From assembly GCA_910576895.1 (NCBI GenBank), contig CAJTJZ010000029.1, positions 1 through 38,935 of the forward strand: a DNA stretch of 38,935 nucleotides, read 5' to 3'. How positions within the stretch are numbered: position 1 is the stretch's first letter; each line of letters starts with the position of its first letter. This DNA is from an uncultured Lachnospiraceae bacterium (GTDB lineage Bacteria; Bacillota; Clostridia; Lachnospirales; Lachnospiraceae). Below the pieces are notes generated by a model that worked only from the letters and a program-made list of their open reading frames with translations, ran no database searches and was not told the DNA's origin. The position numbers and the translations under genes are program-made. Below are positions 35,051-38,935 of this stretch, in pieces.

Positions 35051-35086
35051 TATACTGAGCGGTCAGGTTTTTTGACCGCCAGTATA
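35051..35086. repeat. Small palindromic element, copy 2
   Basis: A 36-bp element with arms TATACTGAGCGGTC and GACCGCCAGTATA and a 9-base loop containing six T. It begins two bases after the nudF stop codon. The arms differ from copy 1 in compensating ways, so the pairing is kept. It might act as a 3' end structure for proC-nudF. Confidence 0.75.
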
Positions 35087-35158
35087 GTTCCTTAGAATTG
35101 ATAGTCATGTCGGATTCCTTAAAATCATATACTGTAATAGATGGTAGAAAATAAGCTT

Positions 35159-35193
35159 TATACAGATGGTTAAAAAAAAGATCATTTAGTATA
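35159..35193. repeat. Small palindromic element, copy 3 (degenerate)
   Basis: Arms TATACAGATGGTT and GATCATTTAGTATA surround a loop of eight A. The right arm is nearly identical to that of copy 1. It lies 40 bases upstream of spoIIM. A further half-element (TATACTGTAATAGATGGT, 35128-35145) and a direct repeat (TTCCTTARAAT at 35088 and 35115) lie between copies 2 and 3. Confidence 0.6.
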
Positions 35194-35232
35194 AGATATT
35201 TATTGATTACAGTATTACAGGAGGCTCCGCAT

Positions 35233-35865
35233 ATGAGGCAACGAATTGGAAAAATGCTGTTTATCTTATTTACATCAGGAATAGCAGTAGGGATTTTAGC
35301 AGCATTTTTTCTTCGTGGATATTTTTTAGATGAATTTGATACCATGCAAGAGGGGCTTTTGAAATCATTAGATGAAAAACTTTATTCCAGAGTGGGACTT
35401 TTTATGTTTCTATTTTGGCAGCGAATAAAACAGACCTTCTTTTTTCTATTTATGCTTATGACAGGAATTGGTTTGCCATTTTTATATACAATGACAGTAT
35501 TTGCAGGAACAGCAGGAGGGTGTTATCTTTTTGCTTGTTGTTGTCGTTATGGTATTAGTGGAACAATTGTATTTCTTGCAGGTTTTTTGCCACAAGGAAT
35601 CTGTTATTTTTTATTATTATGCTTGTTAATAAAACAAGGACTTGGAAATAGAGGCGGGGCAAGAAAAGCAGGAACAGCTATGGGAAATAATGGAAAAATG
35701 GAGGGGTCTGCAAAAAGAAAAATGCGATGTGGTGGAAAAAAATCATTTTTTGCTGGTGGACTTATTAGAATATTGTTAGGAACGATGTTATTATTATTAG
35801 GATGTTTTGTAGAAACTTGTTTTAATCCACCGCTGCTTCAATGGATACTCCATCTAGCAGGGTGA
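35233..35865 (+). CDS. Stage II sporulation protein M-like membrane protein
   Basis: A 210-residue integral membrane protein of the SpoIIM family, with about five hydrophobic segments (10-28, 55-80, 82-104, 109-134, 172-196). SpoIIM, with SpoIID and SpoIIP, drives engulfment in endospore formers. AGGAGG (35219-35224) is eight bases before ATG 35233, so a ten-codon upstream extension is rejected. Residues 136-170 form a Gly/Lys/Arg-rich hydrophilic loop that seems unusual for the family. Gene order nudF-spoIIM supports the call. The downstream aroF converges with only a 10-base gap and no terminator. Confidence 0.8.
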   Translation: MRQRIGKMLFILFTSGIAVGILAAFFLRGYFLDEFDTMQEGLLKSLDEKLYSRVGLFMFLFWQRIKQTFFFLFMLMTGIGLPFLYTMTVFAGTAGGCYLFACCCRYGISGTIVFLAGFLPQGICYFLLLCLLIKQGLGNRGGARKAGTAMGNNGKMEGSAKRKMRCGGKKSFFAGGLIRILLGTMLLLLGCFVETCFNPPLLQWILHLAG

Positions 35866-35875
35866 ATAAGATTTA

Positions 35876-36904
35876 TTATGCACGTTCGGCAATCATTTCA
35901 ATTAGTTTTTCCGATTCTTCCCATCCAAGGCAAGGATCAGTAATGGATTTTCCATAAATATGATCATGGATTCCCTGATGACCCGGTTCAAGATAACTTT
36001 CTACCATAACACCTTTTACAAGCTTATAAATATCTTTATCATGTTGACGATTATTTAAAATTTCCTTTACAATTCTTGGCTGTTGGAAATATTCTTTGTT
36101 GGAATTGGAATGGTTAGCATCAATAATTGTAGCAGGATTTGCAAGGTCAAGTTTGGAATATTTTTCAATTAAAATTTGCAAATCTTCATAATGATAATTT
36201 GGAATACATTGTCCATGTTTGTTGACAGCACCACGTAAAATTGTATGTGTTAATGGATTTCCATCTGTTTTTACTTCCCATCCTCGAAAGAAAAAAGTAT
36301 GTCCATGTTGTGCAGCAATACAAGAATTTAACATAACAGAATAATCGCCACTTGTTGGATTTTTCATACCAGCAGGAATATCCATTCCACTGATTGCTAA
36401 ACGATGTTGTTGGTTTTCAACAGAACGTGCACCAACAGCTACATAGGCAAGCAAATCTTCCATATAGGTGAGATTTTCAGGATAAAGCATTTCATCTGCT
36501 GCAAATAAATGCGTTTCTTTAATAGCACGTAAATGCATTTTACGAATAGCAATTAAACCTTTTAATAAATCAGGTGCTTTTTCTGGATTTGGCTGATGCA
36601 GCATACCTTTATAGCCTTCCCCTGTAGTACGTGGTTTATTTGTATAAATACGAGGAATTAAAAGCAGCTTCTCTTTGACACGTTCCTGTACTTTTGCAAG
36701 ACGGCAAACATAATCACAAACAGCTTCTTCATTATCAGCAGAACATGGACCAATAATCACAAGAAACTTTTCACTTACCCCAGTAATAATATCTTTGATT
36801 TCTTGATCACGCTTTTTCTTTAAAGCAACAAGTTCTTTGGAAAGAGCAAGCTGTTCTAAAAGTTCTTGTGGAGTAATTGCTTGTTTAATATAATGGAATG
36901 ACAT
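35876..36904 (-). CDS. aroF: 3-deoxy-7-phosphoheptulonate synthase (DAHP synthase, class I)
   Basis: A 342-residue enzyme condensing phosphoenolpyruvate and erythrose-4-phosphate, the entry to aromatic amino acids. Family motifs are IIGPCSADNEEAV, KPRTTGEGYKG, NPTSGD, the metal-site IIDANHSNSNK and VMVESYLEPGHQ. It resembles the AroF/AroG/AroH type with an N-terminal regulatory extension; which feedback inhibitor it senses cannot be told. TGAGG (minus strand) six bases before ATG 36904 makes the in-frame ATG at 36916 unlikely. It is a single gene, divergent from icd. Confidence 0.92.
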   Translation of the reverse strand: MSFHYIKQAITPQELLEQLALSKELVALKKKRDQEIKDIITGVSEKFLVIIGPCSADNEEAVCDYVCRLAKVQERVKEKLLLIPRIYTNKPRTTGEGYKGMLHQPNPEKAPDLLKGLIAIRKMHLRAIKETHLFAADEMLYPENLTYMEDLLAYVAVGARSVENQQHRLAISGMDIPAGMKNPTSGDYSVMLNSCIAAQHGHTFFFRGWEVKTDGNPLTHTILRGAVNKHGQCIPNYHYEDLQILIEKYSKLDLANPATIIDANHSNSNKEYFQQPRIVKEILNNRQHDKDIYKLVKGVMVESYLEPGHQGIHDHIYGKSITDPCLGWEESEKLIEMIAERA

Positions 36905-37002
36905 AATAGACCTCATTTCTATATTGTTATTATAATTTCTAAATTTTTATATAAATTTCAATTTTTAAGTATTAATTTTTTAAAGCTGGACAAGCAATAC
37001 AT

Positions 37003-37031
37003 ATCATACTCCGATTTTAAAAATAAGTCAA
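37003..37031 (-). promoter_or_regulatory. Promoter of aroF
   Basis: Read on the minus strand: TTGACT (37026-37031), 17-bp spacer and TATGAT (37003-37008). The leader would be about 90 bases, too short for a T-box. Confidence 0.7.
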
Positions 37032-37078
37032 TCACCTTAATGAATAATGAAAAAAACAAATATTTTTATAAGATAATC

Positions 37079-37107
37079 TTGCATTCCCTTTTGTTCTGTT
37101 GTAGAAT
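37079..37107 (+). promoter_or_regulatory. Promoter of an orphan leader transcript upstream of icd
   Basis: TTGCAT (37079-37084), 17-bp spacer and TAGAAT (37102-37107). Transcription from it would run straight into the terminator at 37120-37160. Confidence 0.5.
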
Positions 37108-37119
37108 ATCTTTGCATTT

Positions 37120-37160
37120 AGCCCACAGGTGGGAAGAAATAGTTCACCTGTGTTTTTTTT
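37120..37160 (+). terminator. Intrinsic terminator in the icd leader (attenuator candidate)
   Basis: CACAGGTG (37124-37131) and CACCTGTG (37145-37152) form a perfect 8-bp stem followed by eight T. No coding gene precedes it on the plus strand, since aroF is divergent, so it terminates only the short leader RNA or controls read-through into icd. The left arm lies in GCCCACAGGTGGG, which can form a competing CCCA/TGGG mini-hairpin. Confidence 0.75.
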
Positions 37161-37195
37161 GAAAAAGAAAAAGCAGACTGGAGAAAATAGCCAGT

Positions 37196-37222
37196 TTGAT
37201 ATAAAGGTAAAAGCAGTATAAT
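37196..37222 (+). promoter_or_regulatory. Second possible icd promoter
   Basis: TATAAT (37217-37222) with TTGATA (37196-37201) at a short 15-bp spacing. It would allow icd expression independent of the upstream terminator. The -35 overlaps an 8-bp hairpin (CAGACTGG/CCAGTTTG) just upstream. Confidence 0.4.
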
Positions 37223-37244
37223 AAATAATGGAGGTACTACTATA

Positions 37245-38453
37245 ATGGAAAAAATTAAAATGATAACCCCGTTAGTGGAAATGGACGGAGATGAGATGAC
37301 AAGAATACTTTGGAAAATGATTAAAGAGGAACTTCTTCTTCCATTTATTGATTTAAAAACAGAATATTATGATCTTGGATTAGAACACCGTAATGAAACA
37401 GATGATCAAGTAACTTTTGATTCTGCACAGGCAACAAAAAAATATGGTGTTGCTGTAAAATGTGCAACGATTACGCCAAATGCTGCTAGAGTGACAGAAT
37501 ATAATTTAAAACAAATGTGGAAAAGCCCAAATGGGACAATTCGTGCTATTTTAGATGGAACAGTATTTCGTGCTCCGATTGTTGTGTCTAATATTGAACC
37601 ATGTGTTAAAAACTGGAAAAAGCCAATTACCATTGCAAGACATGCCTATGGAGATGTTTATAAAAATTCAGAAATAAAGATTCCATGTGCAGGAAAGGCA
37701 GAGATTGTATTTACTGGCGAAGATGGGACACAACTGCGTGAAGTGATTCATGAATTTAAAGATAAGGGAATTGTACAAGGAATGCATAATCTAAATAAAT
37801 CAATTGAAAGCTTTGCAAAAAGCTGTTTTAATTATGCACTTGATACAAAACAAGATCTTTGGTTTGCGACTAAGGATACTATTTCTAAAAAATATGATCA
37901 TACATTTAAAGATATTTTTCAAGAGATTTTTGATGCAGAATATAAAGAAAAATTTGATGCTGCTAATATTGAATATTTTTATACCTTGATTGATGATGCT
38001 GTTGCACGTGTTATGAAGTCAGAAGGCGGCTATATCTGGGCTTGTAAAAATTATGATGGTGATGTTATGAGTGATATGATTTCCTCTGCTTTTGGTTCTC
38101 TTGCCATGATGACTTCTGTTTTAGTATCTCCAGAAGGATATTATGAATATGAGGCAGCACATGGAACAGTACAAAGACATTATTATAAGCATTTAAAAGG
38201 AGAAGAAACATCAACAAATTCTGTTGCTACGATTTTTGCATGGACAGGAGCACTTAGAAAACGTGGGGAACTTGATCATATTTTAGAACTTTCGGAATTT
38301 GCAGATAAACTAGAAAAGGCTTGTATTCAAACAATCGAGAGTGGAAAAATGACAAAAGATTTAGTAGCAATTACAAGTACGTCAAATCCAACCCCATTAT
38401 CAAGCAAGGGATTTATTCAGGCTATTCGCAAAATATTGGAAGAAATGTTGTAA
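37245..38453 (+). CDS. icd: Isocitrate dehydrogenase, NADP-type, eukaryote-like subfamily
   Basis: A 402-residue enzyme oxidising isocitrate to 2-oxoglutarate. It resembles the mammalian cytosolic IDH1 subfamily rather than E. coli Icd: EMDGDEMTRILWKMIKEEL, VGVKCATITP-like AVKCATITP, KSPNGTIRAILDGTVFR, IARHAYGDVY, ACKNYDGDVMSD and AAHGTVQRHY are all recognisable. NADP use is inferred from the subfamily. GGAGG (37230-37234) is ten bases before the ATG, somewhat far. With the aconitase-family gene at 7917 it can supply 2-oxoglutarate for glutamate. Confidence 0.94.
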   Translation: MEKIKMITPLVEMDGDEMTRILWKMIKEELLLPFIDLKTEYYDLGLEHRNETDDQVTFDSAQATKKYGVAVKCATITPNAARVTEYNLKQMWKSPNGTIRAILDGTVFRAPIVVSNIEPCVKNWKKPITIARHAYGDVYKNSEIKIPCAGKAEIVFTGEDGTQLREVIHEFKDKGIVQGMHNLNKSIESFAKSCFNYALDTKQDLWFATKDTISKKYDHTFKDIFQEIFDAEYKEKFDAANIEYFYTLIDDAVARVMKSEGGYIWACKNYDGDVMSDMISSAFGSLAMMTSVLVSPEGYYEYEAAHGTVQRHYYKHLKGEETSTNSVATIFAWTGALRKRGELDHILELSEFADKLEKACIQTIESGKMTKDLVAITSTSNPTPLSSKGFIQAIRKILEEML

Positions 38454-38507
38454 AAAATGGTAAAAAAGTAACTTTTTGTATTCCTTGTAAAAAATATAAA
38501 GAAATCC

Positions 38508-38536
38508 TTGCATTTTTTCTCTATTGGGTATATATT
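38508..38536 (+). promoter_or_regulatory. Promoter of the HPr-like gene
   Basis: TTGCAT (38508-38513), 17-bp spacer and TATATT (38531-38536), giving a leader of about 85 bases. In the leader, CGTTG (38543-38547) can pair with CAACG (38602-38606), or AAATCGT (38561-38567) with ACGATTT (38604-38610). The two foldings exclude each other. Confidence 0.55.
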
Positions 38537-38629
38537 TATAGTCGTTGCGAAAAATAAATAAAATCGTCAAGAAAATGACTTGGAAAAATAAGGGGATTTT
38601 TCAACGATTTAGGAAAGCAGGAGGAACGT

Positions 38630-38878
38630 ATGAAAGAATACATTACTATCGGAAATGGCATTCAAAAAAGAGAAAATCAAATTGCAGAGTTGGTACAAAT
38701 TGCTTGCAGATATGAGAGCAAAGTATATTTGGAAGATGAAGCAAGAAAAATTAATGCAAAAAGCATTATGGGAATGATGGCCTTTAAGTTAAATTCTGGT
38801 AAAGAGCTTGCAATTGTCGCTGAGGGAAGTGACGAAAAAGAAGCGGTCAAGGGAATGGAGCAATATTTGGTAGTATGA
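38630..38878 (+). CDS. HPr-like (Crh-like) protein lacking the phosphocarrier histidine
   Basis: An 82-residue protein with the HPr fold signature: the C-terminal half INAKSIMGMMAFKLNSGKE matches the regulatory Ser46 region of HPr (S45 here), and the ending SDEKEAVKGMEQYL matches the last helix. The active-site GIHARP is replaced by GIQKRE, and the protein contains no histidine at all, so it cannot carry phosphate in the PTS. Bacillus Crh likewise has Gln for His15 and keeps Ser46, acting as a co-repressor of CcpA when phosphorylated by HPrK. A Crh-like regulatory role is therefore likely but inferred. AGGAGG lies five bases before the ATG. It is a single gene with promoter and terminator. 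Confidence 0.8.
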   Translation: MKEYITIGNGIQKRENQIAELVQIACRYESKVYLEDEARKINAKSIMGMMAFKLNSGKELAIVAEGSDEKEAVKGMEQYLVV

Positions 38879-38894
38879 AGCCTGTGAATAAAAT

Positions 38895-38925
38895 AAAAAA
38901 ACGGTACGAGCTGTACCGTTTTTTT
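38895..38925 (+). terminator. Terminator after the HPr-like gene
   Basis: ACGGTAC and GTACCGT form a stem around GAGCT, extended by flanking A and T runs. It should work in both directions. Confidence 0.9.
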
Positions 38926-38935
38926 GTTTTATAGG

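Noticed and set aside
36905..37244. T-box or amino-acid riboswitch in the aroF/icd region
   Set aside because: The aroF leader is only about 90 bases and lacks a T-box consensus; on the plus side only the short promoter-terminator leader is visible.
1..38935. CRISPR arrays, insertion sequences, phage genes, tRNA or rRNA genes
   Set aside because: No regularly spaced repeats, transposase or integrase motifs, or tRNA-like cloverleaf sequences were seen on either strand.

Overview
The window is AT-rich chromosomal DNA from a low-GC Gram-positive bacterium, most likely a motile member of the class Clostridia close to Lachnospiraceae. This rests on the IspH-ribosomal S1 fusion, a SpoIIM-type sporulation membrane protein, CheV and CheR, RNase Y, RecX, strong AGGAGG ribosome binding sites and TTGACA/TATAAT promoters. 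No mobile element, phage gene, CRISPR array, rRNA or tRNA was seen. Most of the window is core housekeeping DNA in short operons, and the unusual content lies in non-coding leaders, degenerate protein families and gene arrangements.

Layout. Positions 1-3810: cheV, a SIR2-like gene and an acidic membrane-anchored protein, each with its own promoter. Positions 3855-6172: hisH-hisF (imidazole glycerol phosphate synthase) and uppP (undecaprenyl-PP phosphatase). A hairpin separates these from the convergent pyrB-pyrI (aspartate transcarbamoylase, minus strand, 6258-7651). Divergent from pyrB is a YbhJ-type aconitase-family hydratase (7917-10199), then a secreted LamG-domain protein (10446-11297). 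Positions 11499-16158: folD, an unknown gene, rimO, pgsA and cinA. Positions 16298-20974: a GerMN-like lipoprotein, a flavoprotein, cmk and the ispH-S1 fusion. Positions 21136-21915: cheR. Positions 21963-29781: plsX-rnc-smc-ftsY and a threonine ammonia-lyase. Positions 30120-31835: recA-recX behind two promoters and LexA-box-like operators. Positions 31967-33532: rny. Positions 33686-35865: proC, an ADP-ribose pyrophosphatase and spoIIM, interspersed with a small palindromic repeat family. Then aroF (minus strand), divergent icd, and an HPr-like protein with no histidine.

Functionally the genes cover chemotaxis (cheV, cheR), nucleotide and amino-acid synthesis (pyrBI, hisHF, proC, aroF, and the aconitase/Icd steps to 2-oxoglutarate), lipid and wall carrier metabolism (plsX, pgsA, uppP, ispH), chromosome and RNA maintenance (smc, recA, recX, rnc, rny) and translation or secretion (rimO, S1, ftsY).

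Items most worth a second look: (1) a family of about 36-bp palindromes around proC-nudF-spoIIM; (2) a consensus ribosome binding site and ATG exactly at the IspH/S1 domain junction; (3) a histidine-free HPr-like protein that keeps the regulatory serine, comparable to Crh; (4) an orphan promoter followed directly by an intrinsic terminator upstream of icd; (5) a SIR2-fold protein lacking the sirtuin catalytic histidine. I found no clear multi-gene, previously undescribed system. All calls are from reading the sequence, with no database search.
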